This document shows, piece by piece, positions 44,702-56,800 of a stretch of 64,000 nucleotides of DNA. The translations under genes and the position numbers were made by a program. The notes beneath the pieces were generated by a model that did not search any database, had not been told where the DNA came from, and worked only from the letters and a program-made list of their open reading frames with translations. Source of the DNA: Strigamia acuminata (lineage: Eukaryota; Arthropoda; Chilopoda; Geophilomorpha; Linotaeniidae); the NCBI GenBank assembly GCA_949358305.1, contig OX442314.1:58971369-59035368 (forward strand). The letters are read 5' to 3'. Within the stretch, counting starts at the first letter, position 1; the number at the start of each line of letters is the position of its first letter.

Positions 44702-46117
44702 TAGGGATTGCAGTCCCGGTTTCAGTATCGGTTCCAGTACCGGTATTGGTTTCAGTATCGGTTCCAGTACCGGTATTGGTATCAGTCTTGGTACCGAGGT
44801 TTTTTTCTGTCGGTACTGAGGGCCGGTACCGTCCTTCCATACTTTCCATCATCATAAACAACACAACAACGACACCTACTACCAGCATTTCTAATGATGT
44901 AGAAGGTGACCAATTTTATTTCACTCGTTATTTACTCATTCTAGCTGAAAACAGTTTCTTTTTTTAAATTAACTTGGAAATAGTAATAATGGCAAATGGC
45001 TGAACTAGGACAAAATCTGGAAGTTCCTACTCCGGCAATGTCTACGCCGGAAGTTTCTACAAACAAAAATCCAGTGTGGAACTATTTCACAAAGTGTAGT
45101 GACGGTCAGTCAGCCACTTGTAAAGTTTGTGAAAGAGATGGAAAGAAGACATCTCTTAAAACAAGTGGTGGATCAACTCAGGGCCTTTATAAACACTTAA
45201 AAACTATACACAAGACGGATTTGTTGGCTGATTCAAAATCATATTACTGAAGGCCAAGAAACGGAAACTTGAGATCGACAACTCAAAAGGTAAGTAAAAC
45301 ACAAGTCGCCCACAGAAATATATGAAAATAAACGATTTCATCATTTTCATCTACAGACTTATTGTTTTACTTCAATGCAAAGCAAGCCAAGCTAAATCAA
45401 TATTTTGGGAAGGAAAGGACCAATGCTACTTGAATACTATAAGGTTGCGCCAGCTGGTGAAAATTTAACAATTTTGCGCGCATTGATCTGCGCACAACGT
45501 CACAGAAGGGCGCTTGCTGTCATAGATTATAATCTTGTGCTGGTTTATCACCGGCCATTCATGACGTCAAATTACTGCACAGATTTTTAAATTACATTTA
45601 ATTAAATTTTAATTCACACGCCTAAAATTTTATTTTATTTTATGTTAACTTAAAATTTGACTATTAACTCTCGGTATTAAATATCCCTAACAATCTGAAG
45701 CCACGTACCAGCACGATACCAGTATTATTTTCGACCAATGACGGCAAAGTATCCAAGTTGCACCCCCCTGGGAAAGGACATTAGAGGCCACACTCGCACC
45801 CATGACTGCAAAAGATGGGCTACCTTTTTTGGTTTTTTGTATGTCCATTCATTGTGTTTTTTACGTTCATATTTTCAAGAATAAGTTGTAGTACTACAGT
45901 ATTATCTAATTATACATGACAAATAAATAGTTTTGTTGAGAAATAGATTGACTATCCAGAACCGGTACCAATACCGGTGCCAGTATCGCTCTCGGTAGAA
46001 GTACCGGCCCCAATACCGGTGCTCATTTTTTATTCGGTACCGGAACCGAATATAGTACTGGAAAAAATGTTAGTACCGTATACCGGTACCATGAAAACCA
46101 TCGTACTGCAATCCCTA
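44702..46117 (+). mobile_element. Non-autonomous hAT transposon
   Basis: 1416 bp bounded by terminal inverted repeats TAGGGATTGCAGT and ACTGCAATCCCTA and by an 8-bp target duplication with one mismatch (GATGCAAC at 44694-44701, GATGCAGC at 46118-46125). Eight-bp duplications are the hAT signature. Subterminal zones (44712-44830 and 45955-46100) are packed with ACCGGT and GGTACC motifs, likely transposase-binding repeats. Only a BED finger remnant of the transposase is left. Confidence 0.85.
44996..45250 (+). pseudogene. hAT BED zinc finger remnant
   Basis: An 84-residue ORF with a BED-type finger: NPVWNYFTKC, CKVC (Cys pair about residue 42), then STQGLYKHLKTIHK (His pair about 70). The BED finger binds the transposon ends in hAT transposases. 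After a stop at 45248, coding-like sequence (KAKKRKLEIDNSK) continues in another frame to a GTAAGT donor at 45290, and a CTACAG acceptor precedes more coding-like sequence at 45356. The catalytic and dimerisation domains are absent. Confidence 0.75.
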
Positions 46118-46256
46118 GATGCAGCACAGTAAATTACATTTTTTTAATGGAATTGAATTTTAGATTGTTACAACTGTGTTGACATATATAACTATTCTGC
46201 TCTATCTATCTTTTCTATTAAGCACAGGTGAAACAATAGGTCTATTGATAGACTGC

Positions 46257-49200
46257 TCACAGAAAAAATTTATAAATAATTAGTTCAATTAATCCAAACA
46301 TTAAAGATATCAATATCCCAATTATAATCAATAAGAATGGTCCAATTATTTGGCCAAACAAAATCGGATTGAACGGATTGTCCAAACAGCTTGCCCGCTC
46401 AGGAAAATTTCTTTTATACTCAATGGACAAAATTCCATATTGATTTAGTAATAAAATTCTGCGTATGAAAGACATCAGTTAACTACTTCCTATTTGTAAT
46501 CTTAGTTTAAGGTCTGTATGCAAAATATTATTTACTTGGAATTGATGTAATCCACATGAGCAAACTGTTTCGAGTATAATAATCTCTTAGCTTGTCTGCT
46601 GACATAACGCGGTGCAGTAGTAAAACTGCAATTATTACCAATTAAGTGTTGAACACTTAGTAATGATTGTATCATTGAAACTTTTCTGCTATAAACTGCT
46701 TCTAGTCCTTCTTTTTGTGTATTCATCCTTATCACTGTCTTATTTTGATATGGTGGTCTCTATTAAAATATGAAGTGTTCGACAAAATTTGAAAACCACA
46801 AATGGTGCACCAGATTACCTTAAAAATTTCCTCTTTACTGTTTCCTTTCATAATCAGAGGCAAATAATCTGTGTTGTCCAGCATATCTTCAAGTGAAGCA
46901 AAGGGAATTTTTACTTCTGTTGTTGCCAGGAAAGAAGTTAACACAGAATTGTAAGTATATAATAGCAACATTGAAAAAACGCTGTAGATGAAAAGAAAAA
47001 ACTTCATGGACTTGAATGAGAGATTATTGAAGTTGCCTGAATAAAATGAAAGCAAAACATTTTACAGAAAACTGAATTATTTAGAAAAGCAACTTAAACC
47101 TTGTATGACAATTGGCCAACAAAGCCGCAGCAATTCGTTGATGAAATTTCCAAAACAATTCGCATTATTTCTGTTAGTTGAAACATGATTTGCTAATACA
47201 TTGACTAGAATTACTGTCAAGCTGACTGCAAAAGTGCACAGCCACATATCAACACTGTATGGTTGAAAATAGAAGTTATAATTCCAGATGTGGTCATTTA
47301 GTTTTCTGAATATTAGATCTGTTTGATCTGGATAAAATTGTGACGAGAACTTTACGTAATCACTTCTCTGTCTGGTTGCAAATAAGTTAGGTGCAATGTC
47401 AGCTATCTAATAACAATTAACTTAACTTATAGTGACTTTCAGGTATTGTAAAGCACAATTTTTATTACAGTATGCTAGATTAATATTAAATACCCCTTGC
47501 GTTAAATCGCCTATCATTCCTGTCCATTTTCCATCGATTAAGGTTCCAAATTGATTGTCTTTGCATGGAATTACTTCAACGCTGAGAAGTTTAAAAGATT
47601 CATGACCTTATTATTGTTATTTTTCAACAAATCAAGCGAAAACTAATAGGGAGTTTGCGGTTGCCAATTATTCCTTATAATTATGAGTTATAAGCTCATA
47701 ATTATAATTATAATTCCTTGTTGAAATAGGCACTTGCGGTACAACAAATATATTTTATAAATTATACTTATAAATACCATGTGAACAGTACAAATCCCTT
47801 GCATGTAATGGTAGAACAAATCCATATGCAAAAGAAAATGAAAATCTGTAGTTTTACTAATTTGACATTTTTCAGACATAAAATTGTCTCCCAGTTTATT
47901 TATTTGCTTACCTGGAATGATTTTAGTTGTTTCTATCCTTCGATGGCAGAAAGAAATTGTGATTGAGGCTGAATGTTGAAACAGGTCAGGCAGCCATTTT
48001 GAATTTCCATCAACACCATCAGCGCCATTTGCAATAGTGGGAGGAGCTTCAAATAGTGTTAAGCGATCTGATTGGCTTCCTTATTTTACAAAATGGTGTA
48101 AAAGTTGAGGAGTTACGTTATGTTATAAGTCCATTTTTATAATTATGAGCTTGTAACTCATAATTATAAGGAACAATTGGCAACTGCAAACTCACTATTA
48201 TCGCGCCGGTGTACAAATTTTACCTGATGTTAAGTGTTTCGTTAAAAATGTTGATTACTTGGCCAAAATATCCTCCAATTGTCAATGATTCAGTTAAAGT
48301 TATCTCTGGTGGGAACTGTTAACAATGATTAAAAATTAATCTTACGGATAAAAAATTTATTTGGATCGAAAAATACATTATTACATTAATAGCAGTTATC
48401 CGTACGTGCTTTTGCAAAGCTTGGCTACTATTAGCACTGAAATGATTCTATTTTATTTATTTCACCTAATATACAATAAACAATAATTTCCATACTTTGC
48501 AGACCGCTCGTCACAGATTAATTGGAAAAGAGAATTTTTTTGCTGACTATTAGCAACATCAATTCGTGTCCAGTTGTGTCCTAAATATTTGTATTTTGTC
48601 TGAAGTATAAATAACATTTTGAATTATTGATGATATAAATATTGATGAAATAATGAATATCATCCCACAGCTTGACAGCATTTAACTACCGGAAGTCAAA
48701 TTTATTACTTTGTCGATATTGACTTACCTTGTCACCAAGTTTAGCTAGACGTTCTGTTTAGGAAAGTGAAACGTTAATTTATATGAAATAATTCAAAATG
48801 TGACCTTAAAAGTACCTTGACTTGAAAGTAGACTCACAAGAGGACATCCAATCCTGTTGGATTGCAAAGTTGTCGTCTTTTGGCACACTTGAATGAAAAG
48901 TCAAGTATTTTGATATAAATATTTCCTTTTGAATTCAAGTTATTTAACTTACATGAATAAAATAACATAGTTATGAATACCAGTATATACATAACAAAGC
49001 AACTGAAATACAGTAGCAAGATTAATGTTTTGGACCTGCACCCAACGGTTATCGCAGGCAAGAGGAGCGTTGATACTTATGCAATCAATTTTTATGGAGA
49101 ATTTATTTTTCTGACCTAAATTTACATCCACACTGATCACAACTTTCGATAATAAATCATTCAATGCATAAAACTGTCAACGTCTGACCTTAATCCAGTT

Positions 49201-49536
49201 CCTCGATTAAACATTAATAAAAGTCTTCATAAATATGGTCGAAACGAAAGTCAAATGGTAATTTTAAATACAGCAGTTTCCGTTCCGGAAACCACCAAAT
49301 GACATAAAAGATGCTTAATGACGTAAAAAAAACGTCAAAGGATGTCAAATGACACAAAAACCGATTTTATTTTAACACTTACGCGTTAAAAAAACTAGAC
49401 CCTCACTCTATGCTGGCAATTGAAATTGTGAGTAATTTCCTATTTTGAAGTATATCATACCTGACGAGCAATTGCTTTTTGAAATGTTTATGCATCCAGA
49501 TAATAAGTAAAAGAAAAACATTCTCAGAAGGTTCAT
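46257..49536 (-). CDS. Ionotropic receptor (iGluR-related), 12 exons
   Basis: A cation-channel chemoreceptor of the arthropod ionotropic receptor family at the sensory-neuron membrane. Exons on the minus strand: 49461-49536 (ATG, signal peptide MNLLRMFFFYLLSG), 49036-49173, 48816-48876, 48728-48753, 48496-48599, 48385-48436, 48224-48315, 47494-47581, 47100-47406, 46819-47036, 46536-46738, 46257-46458 (TAA). All introns are GT-AG and phases agree from exon 2 to 12; exons 1 and 2 disagree by phase, so a small exon may be missing there. Exons 6-9 encode ligand lobe S1 (LQKHVRITAINFPP; GKWTGMIGDL; ADIAPNLF; RSDYVKFS keeps the Arg that binds the ligand carboxylate in iGluRs). Then TM1 (MWLCTFAVSLTVILVNV), pore, TM2 (YTYNSVLTSFLAT), S2 and TM3 (FGQIIGPFLLIIIGILI). 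About 520 residues, with a short N-terminal domain. A MITE sits in intron 7 and a Gypsy lies 112 bp upstream of the ATG. Confidence 0.88.
47649..48195. mobile_element. MITE with TA target duplication
   Basis: 547 bp with long imperfect inverted ends: GGGAGTTTGCGGTTGCCAAT at the left matches GTGAGTTTGCAGTTGCCAAT at the right on the other strand, and both continue into TTCCTTATAATTATGAGTTA. Flanking TA at 47647-47648 and 48196-48197 suggests a Tc1/mariner-type origin. It encodes nothing and lies wholly within intron 7 of the ionotropic receptor gene. Confidence 0.8.
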
Positions 49537-49647
49537 CTTGCTAAAAATCTGAACTACTGTTCTTTGTTTCTATTGTCTTGTGCTGTGTCCTTCAATCGCT
49601 CAGACACGATCGAACTGATAGAGTGGTCCTCGTCTGACATAAGATTT

Positions 49648-50270
49648 TGTGACCGGCTGCCCGATCAGTCCGTTCACTTACCTGCAACACACGGCGCTTC
49701 CACGGCTCTCGCGCACCTCGTGTGTTTCTCGGGCGCACCTGACGCGGTCCCCCGCGCCAGGTGGAGCTGATGGTCGTTGGCTCCGCCAATTGGGAACCGG
49801 AAGTGCCCTTCCGGAAGTGGTCGGCCCCGCAGAAGGCCCAGAGAGTTCTCTTGCAACCAGCGTGGCGAACGGTCGCTTCTACGATCGCTCTTCCACACTG
49901 GCAATCATGACGAATCCGATTGGCGTGGCGACTCTGTAGCCCGCCGGGACTTGATAGTCCGTGTTCCCCGCGCCTGTCCTACGTTCTCCGTGAACGTAGC
50001 GACGACGCGGCCGAACAGTATTCAGACCACGCGTGTCATTCGGCCAATGGCCGCCGTGCCACGCGGTCTTGTTAGGGATGGCTGTTTCTCAGCCATCGCA
50101 TTGGGAAATGCACTGTAGAGACACCACATCATACCCCTAGACATAATAAAGCTTACCTTAAACTAAACTTGTGTCTCTTGTGTATTTCGGAAGTGTATTT
50201 TATCGTGTGTGTTGTGTCCAGCGTCCCGTGGCTCTCCCCCGACCACGTGGCGTCCGTCCAAACACTCACA
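49648..50270 (+). repeat. Gypsy 5' LTR
   Basis: 623 bp, TGTGACCGGC to CACTCACA. GC-rich compared with its surroundings. AATAAA at 50145-50150 is the probable polyadenylation signal. It is followed by TGTGGGCCCGTCCAGGAT (50273-50290), a primer site reminiscent of tRNA-Pro-type sites. Confidence 0.93.
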
Positions 50271-50272
50271 AT

Positions 50273-50290
50273 TGTGGGCCCGTCCAGGAT
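50273..50290 (+). promoter_or_regulatory. Gypsy primer binding site
   Basis: TGTGGGCCCGTCCAGGAT begins two bases after the LTR. It resembles the tRNA-Pro primer site TGGGGGCTCGTCCGGGAT used by many retroelements, with three differences; the true primer is not proven. Confidence 0.6.
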
Positions 50291-50439
50291 TGTTGAACTC
50301 TCTCGCGAAATTTTTTTTCTATTCACTGATTGTGTTACAGCGCGGTAATTAGCCCGGTTTGGCCGCCCTGCCCTTATGGGGCTTTAGCCTAACTTGGCAT
50401 TGGTTGGATTTTAGATGTGTTTGGGCAGCCGTACGTGCC

Positions 50440-51312
50440 AATTAGAACGCGTTAGCGCTCATTTCTCGTCGAGATTCAACAGCGAGGCGGACGCTGACGC
50501 ATCGGGATAATACGCGAGTTCTCTTTGTTATTCATTCCGGCAATTGTTAAGCACTGCTTGGCATTATCGACTCGTCGGGATACTACGCGTTCCCTTTGAG
50601 ATTCGTGTTGTTTCCGAGTTGGAACGAAGCGTGTTCCCGTTTAACTTCGTGTTTGCACGATATGTTGCGGGTTGCTCTCGTTTAACTTCGTGTTTGCACG
50701 ATATGTTGCGGGTTGCTCTCGTTTAACTTCGTGTTTATACGATATGTTGCGAGATACGCGTGGATTTCTGATTCCAGTGACCACTAAGCACTTCTGTCAC
50801 TCTTTTTACAGCTCGAAAGTACCCGGCAAAATAAATATTTGTGTAATGTCAGGATCTGGAGTGTGTTGCTACCTATATCCAGGCGCACATTCACGGCCGG
50901 GCAGGTTCTGAGGACCAGGCTCCCAGAGATCACTGTATAAACACGTGTAATGAATCGCGTTTCCCGAGCGGTTTGGGACGCGTTTGAAAGACGCCGCGAT
51001 ACAGAAAATCTTGGGAGCCTGGTCCTCGAGACCTGCCCAGCCGTGAGTGCACGCCTTATGTCGGTAGCACACACTCCAGATCCCGATCTTTACACGAATA
51101 TTTATTTTGGCCGGGTATTCCGAGCTACTAAAATGGGGGGACAGAATTTGCTTAGCGGTCACCAGAGTCAAGACCCAACGCGCGTCCCGCAACGTATCGT
51201 GCAGATCACAAGATCACACGAAGTTAAACGAAACACGTAACGTCCGACTCACAAGCGTCCGCCTCGCTGTCGAGGTGAAGCGTGAAATGCGTGCTAACGC
51301 GTGCGTAACTGG
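50440..51312. repeat. Large imperfect inverted repeat in the leader
   Basis: The left arm (about 50440-50930) and right arm (about 50995-51312, reversed) share, in matching order, CGCGTTAGC, AGCGAGGCGGACGCT, TTTAACTTCGTGT, GATA.GTTGCGGG, CCGGC.AAAATAAATATT, GGATCTGGAGTGTG, TCACGGC.GGGCAGGT and GAGGACCAGGCTCCCA. Several of these exceed 12 matching bases. The left arm is longer because of the 41-bp repeats. The transcript could fold into a long stem. Confidence 0.8.
50639..50752 (+). repeat. Three 41-bp tandem repeats in the leader
   Basis: Units start at 50639, 50680 and 50721 with GTTTAACTTCGTGTTTGCAC and continue GATATGTTGCGGGTTGCTCT. The third unit has TTTATAC for TTTGCAC and ends differently. 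A related sequence in reverse orientation occurs once at about 51190-51235, as part of the inverted repeat. Confidence 0.9.
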
Positions 51313-53564
51313 CCTGCACGGTCACTCAAATCTAAACTAAACCTCAAACTAATGCTTAATTAAGCTAAAGCTCGTTGTGAGCGGCGAAACTAAGCTACGC
51401 GCCGAATGCATGAAATAAATAGACACAAAGACTTCAGTTTGAAAGCCAAACAAACTTATCCTGCCTAAATAGCGACGCGTCAAGGCGCTTAAAACAACAC
51501 GAAAGGAAGCGGAAAAACAACAGGTTCAAATGGATAAAACCGTGAGTTAACACTAATAAAGATGAGATGAAAACCTAGAGTCATATCTCAGAGCTACTAG
51601 GCGAAACAAAGCAGCGAGTGAGCTTTGAAAGGTGAGCTAAGACTCTGCCATGAGCACTGGCTCCGAGGAGCACCTACGCGTTCGGGATACAGAGCTTAAC
51701 TGAGGAAAAAAGGGAAAAATAGGGTGAAAGGTAAACTTGGACTCATCCAAGCTCAACCAATCACGGAAGAGTCAAGAGCCAATCAGTACAGTCGGTGCAT
51801 ACTAAGTGTATGACTAACGTCGACGCGTACTGACCAGAATAGAAATGCAAATGAGTTCGCATAAGAAAAAGAGCTTTTCTTTTCAACAGAGGGGGAAATT
51901 TCTTGAACATGGTTGTGATAGGGAATCAGCAGGCGAAAACGGCCGCAAATCGCTGATTTTGGACCCTAACTTGACAAAATTTGTGGCTGTGCATGTCCAG
52001 CTTGCCTGGGTAATGGCAAGCAGGGACTTACATTGGCCACACTGTCCAACGGTCTTCTATTCTTTTCTAGCTCAGCTTAAAAAACTGAGTGGTTGGGAGA
52101 GGAATAAAATTCCAAACCTTCTTATTATTTTCTATTTCTTGGTGCGTAGCCCAAGTAAAATAGTGGAACAGTCTGCAGCGGTTTGAACCCGATTCGAGGA
52201 GGAGGCGCGCTGGCGGCCACCAGCAAACCAAAATCCCACGGGAGAAAGACTGGCATAATCCAATTGCCACGCTGCAATACCCAGTTCCATTATGGGCCGG
52301 GCGAGGAGTCTGTGTGAACTGAGCTTTGGGTGACACCAATTTCTTTGGATGGACTTTTAGTCGGCGTCAAACCAGGTTGCTATTACAGGGAAGTTGGCCC
52401 ATGTAAACATTCACTTGCAATGAATGGGGTTTATTAAAAATTTGATCTGGATAGCAGCGAGGTGCTAGCAAGCATTGGATAACTGGCAGAGAAGTTGCTG
52501 TGGCGATTCATCAGCTGTGAATCGTCCGTGGCTGCTCGAGGTGCTCGATACCAGGTTCACATGGATCATTATCCTACCCTGTCCCGTGTACTGGTCAGAA
52601 GCAGTTGCAAGTTGATATATACAACCCAAGAACTGTGGAAATTGGGACGCGGACAGCAGGGCGAGCTGCCGGAGGTACGGGGATACCAATGGTGCAGAGC
52701 TCAAACGGTACAGAGAGTTCGTTAGGGCGTAGGAACGATATCTGTGCGTTCAGGTAGCTACCAGCTTTGAAAAAAGACTGGGAATCTAGCCTGTAACTTT
52801 ATTTTCCTGAATTATATTCATCTTTTGATTTCCAGAGCTGTTTCAGCTTGTACGAGGACTGTGCTTGAACCACAGTTTTGGGCAATCTTGACATTTTTTG
52901 GGAGTTTATTATTTTAAAACACCTTTTTTGTTTTTCTTTCTCTTCAATTTTTTTACTTCCCTATCTATGATTTTCATGGTTCTCTGGGACACCACACCTG
53001 ACAGTAGGATGCATGGTCACTTTGGGATTATTAGGTTTTCCTGACGGTTGATACATGTTTATCCGCATGACCGGGCGGTATACAGCACCAAATGGAGGGT
53101 GATATGGCTTCGAGATGGCAGCTGAAGGGTGGGACCCAATAGCAACTAGGAACAGGAGGTGCATTGCCTTCCTCACTTTTTAAGTGCATCTAATTGTTCC
53201 ACAAAAACAACCACTTCATTGGGATGTGCAGATATCCCAGTGTGGGCACGTTTCTGTCGAGAAGGCAGCCTCATGCAAACTGAGGTGAAGGTTTCCGTAA
53301 AAGGTACGAGCGGGCGCAGTTGCGCTGATCTCTTGGGGCAGAAGGAGAGATTAACAACATCCCCGTGCACATCTGCAACTTCTGCTAAAGAAATGGTAAT
53401 TTTTTGAGTGTATTTTTTCTTATATAAAAAACCACCCAGTATTTTATTTATTCCTTTTTTTTTCTATTTTTCTTGTCTTTCTTCTTTTGATTACCGTTGC
53501 TGTGCGACAAGAATCAATTTTTGTGACTGCGCACTTGTGCGATTAACTTTTATTATTGCTTGCG

Positions 53565-53629
<65 letters not shown>
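53565..53629. repeat. Poly(A) run of 65 bases
   Basis: An uninterrupted run of 65 A on the plus strand, between leader and Gag-Pol. It yields meaningless poly-Lys and poly-Phe ORFs. Confidence 0.98.
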
Positions 53630-53633
<4 letters not shown>

Positions 53634-53875
53634 GTTTGAAAAGATTCGAAGTTCTATGGACACGATTTCGTGCTTTTATTGGCACAAAAGTCATGTTTTC
53701 ATGGAATCAGACCATTTTGATCTGGTTCAGAACTTCTAGTTCCAAACAAAGGTCACTATTGCTTTTCGAAATGTTGTTTTTTCTGCAGAAATGTGGAAAT
53801 TTAGATATTTATTGGTCAAAATCTTTATTTTCTTCATAAAATTCCAAGATGGCGGCCCGAAAACAATAGAAAAAC

Positions 53876-56800
53876 ATGTGGAGATTACAGAATTTTCGAG
53901 TAAAACCGGAATTGAGATATTCTCAAAACTGTTGGGAATTCTGGGAAATTAATTCTGTGAATAAATTTCGATTTTCTACCAATTGGAGACAAGGGGGGGG
54001 GAGTGACATCACTAATCCCTCTCTCCAGAATGGCTACTTTAGCCCGAACTACTGCTCTCTTATTGGGTTTGAGTTAATCTCTCTCATCCATTTTGTTTGC
54101 TGCGGTCCTGCTCTTGGGCACATTCAGTCAATGCCATACACAAGGACAGGTAAGACCACGTGGAATTCACCAGCAAGTAGTCTTTCCACACAAGCAACCG
54201 AAGCAAACACGGCAAATTCAGACAATTCGCCTCTCGATTCTTCAGACGACGAAACAATCAACATGTCTCACAACAAACAAAAGACGTTAGATCAGGCCAT
54301 GCTTGAAACTACGTGCCACGTTTTTGATTTGAAAGTTGAAGAAATGACGTCTTATGCGGTTTGGGAAACTACTCTTTTAGATGTGGCCAACCATATTGTA
54401 GAAACGCAAGATAAAGCTGATGTTGCAATGCAACAATTAGATAGAACTCGTGCAGAATTAAACACAGCGCAAACAAAGATTGAGGAAATCAATGATCAAC
54501 TCCTTCGCGCAAAGAATTCATTACGGGAAATGGATTCGGTTAAATTAACCAACAACAGTTTAATGAACTTATTAGCTCAACAAAAAGCTGTTGTGGACGG
54601 AGTAGTAGCTGCGGGCCAAGCAAACGCGGCGGCCCGAGCTTTGCTACCAAATCCACCGGCGGTTGTCACCACAGCAAATTCTGCTATAAATTCGACGACT
54701 GTCAGCGGTACTACACCATTGCTTACAACGGGTAATCTGTTACTTTTAGCATGGGGTGACAAATACACCCGCAAGACTGACCAACCCATGCCTCCGTCTA
54801 GACCTATGGACGAGGTAGAGTTGAGTAAGAGGGTGAAGTCGATTGGATTAGAAGCCTTTTCCGGCGACAAAACAAAATCGAAGGCTTTCATGATTGATTT
54901 AAAACGGTCTCTAAGATTTGCAGAACCATATATCAACCAGGTACTAGCCGAACACTTGTTCAAGTTTTTCAGAGGCGACGCAGCCACATGGTTCTCGTCT
55001 CATGAGAAAACTGACTGGGAAAGCTTCGAACACGAATTCATAATTCATTTTCGACCCAGCGACACGTTGCTACTGGCAGAAATTGCCAAAATGCAGCAGC
55101 TGTCCCACGAGTCTGCCACTCAGGTGGTATTACGACTAGAAAAGCTGTATTCTCAGCTAATGAATCCGGTTCACGAGAGTCAACAGCTCCAAAAGGTGCT
55201 GTCGATCTTACGACCAGCCGCGAAAACCATGGCAATAACTGCATTAGATGCAGATAATTCCTGGGCGGCTCTGAAAAGAGCTTGTATTGCCACAGAAGCA
55301 TCTACTTTGAACGTGGAAACTGTGGCAAATGCAGCAATAATCGAGGCACAAAAGACAGAATCTGTCGCACAAACCTCGAAACTTATTTCAAACTCTCAGC
55401 AAATGGTAGCAATATCAAATGCTGCTGGTGTTGAAAAAACAAAGTTTGTCCCTTATGGATTAAGAAATCCAAGCAATCGGACATTATTTCCAACACCAAA
55501 AAACGCTGCAAATTCAGCAACAAAAGGTGCTGAAAATACAGACAAAGCTGGTTGCCACCCCACGTTGGAACATCCAATTCCAACTGGAGATGCACCTCCA
55601 TTTAAATGCAAAGATAGACCAATGAATCCCAAAAAAGCTGAGATTTATCGGGAATTGGTTGCCGAATTGCTTAGAGATGGTTGGGCTGAACCTTGCGAAG
55701 GAAGTTACAAGAACCCTCCAGTTATTGTGGCTAAAAAAGATGGCGGTTACCGCCTTTGTATTGATTTTCGTTGGCTGAATAAAATCACAATTAAGGACGT
55801 CTACCAGATGCCCTCAATTTCCATGATTTTGGCCTGTTTAGGTGGAAAAAAGTTCTTTTCTACTTTGGATTTGACTAAAGGTTATTACCAAATAAAGTTG
55901 AAGCCAAGTGATAAAAGGAAGACTGCTTTCTCCACTTCTGATGGGACGTACCAGTTCACCCGTATGCCTTTCGGTCTGTGCAATGCACCCAGTGCGTTCC
56001 AAAGAATGATGGACCAAGTGCTTGGAAAAGCTCAACACAAGTGGGCTCTCGCATATCTTGATGATATCATCATTTTCAGCGACTCATTTGAAGAACATCT
56101 TCAACATCTTGATGACATTTTGTCAAAATTAGATGCAAACAAGCTAACAGCTAGTCCATCAAAGTCATTTCTCTGCCCAGAGGAATTGAATTTCCTTGGA
56201 TTCACAATGTCAAATGGGAATTATAGCCCAAACAATGACAAAGTGGAAGCTATCATAGATTATCCGACTCCTTCCAGTGTAAAGCAGCTACAACGCTTTA
56301 TTGGAATGGTGGGTTTCTATGCCGTTTTGATTCCAAAACTGAGTATCACTCAAAAACCATTTTTTGCCCTCTTAAAAAAGGACGTCAAATGGCAGTGGTC
56401 CGAAGAATGCAATACTGCGTTCGAGTATTTGAAGAATCAACTTGCTGTAGGAATTATGCTGCCTCTGCCTGATTTTGCACGCAACTTTACCATCCACACG
56501 GATGCAAGTGGCGGCGGGCTCGGAGCTGTCCTGATGCAACTTGATGACCATGGTGCTTTAAGACCAGTGGCTTATGCCAGCAGAACTCTGCAAGGTGCTG
56601 AAAACAACTACAGCACCACTGATTTGGAATGTTTAGCTGTGGTTTGGGCTGTTGATAAGTTCAAACCATACATTGAATATTCTGAATTCCAGGTTGAGAC
56701 AGACCATCATGCTTTGAGATTTCTCATGACGATGGAAAATCCAGCCGGCAGACTGGCTAGGTGGGCAATGAAATTGCAAAACGAAAATTTCACCATCAAG

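Larger units (their letters stand above)
50291..53875 (+). other. Long Gypsy leader without recognisable gene
   Basis: About 3.6 kb between primer site and Gag-Pol. It holds three 41-bp tandem repeats, a large inverted repeat, a 65-base poly(A) run and several ORFs under 115 codons with no recognised domain. The block 51840-53560 has a different composition and could be a sequence captured or inserted, the poly(A) run possibly marking its end. Typical Gypsy leaders are far shorter. Confidence 0.7.

Noticed and set aside
49777-50118. 113-codon ORF present in both Gypsy LTRs (also 60590-60931)
   Set aside because: It is duplicated only because it lies in the LTR, is GC-rich and has no recognised domain; GC-rich sequence has few stops.
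51845-52186. 113-codon ORF in the Gypsy leader
   Set aside because: No domain, no conserved-looking start context, and similar sized ORFs occur on the opposite strand; not supported as a gene.
53408-53839. ORFs containing poly-Lys or poly-Phe
   Set aside because: They exist only because of the 65-base poly(A) run.
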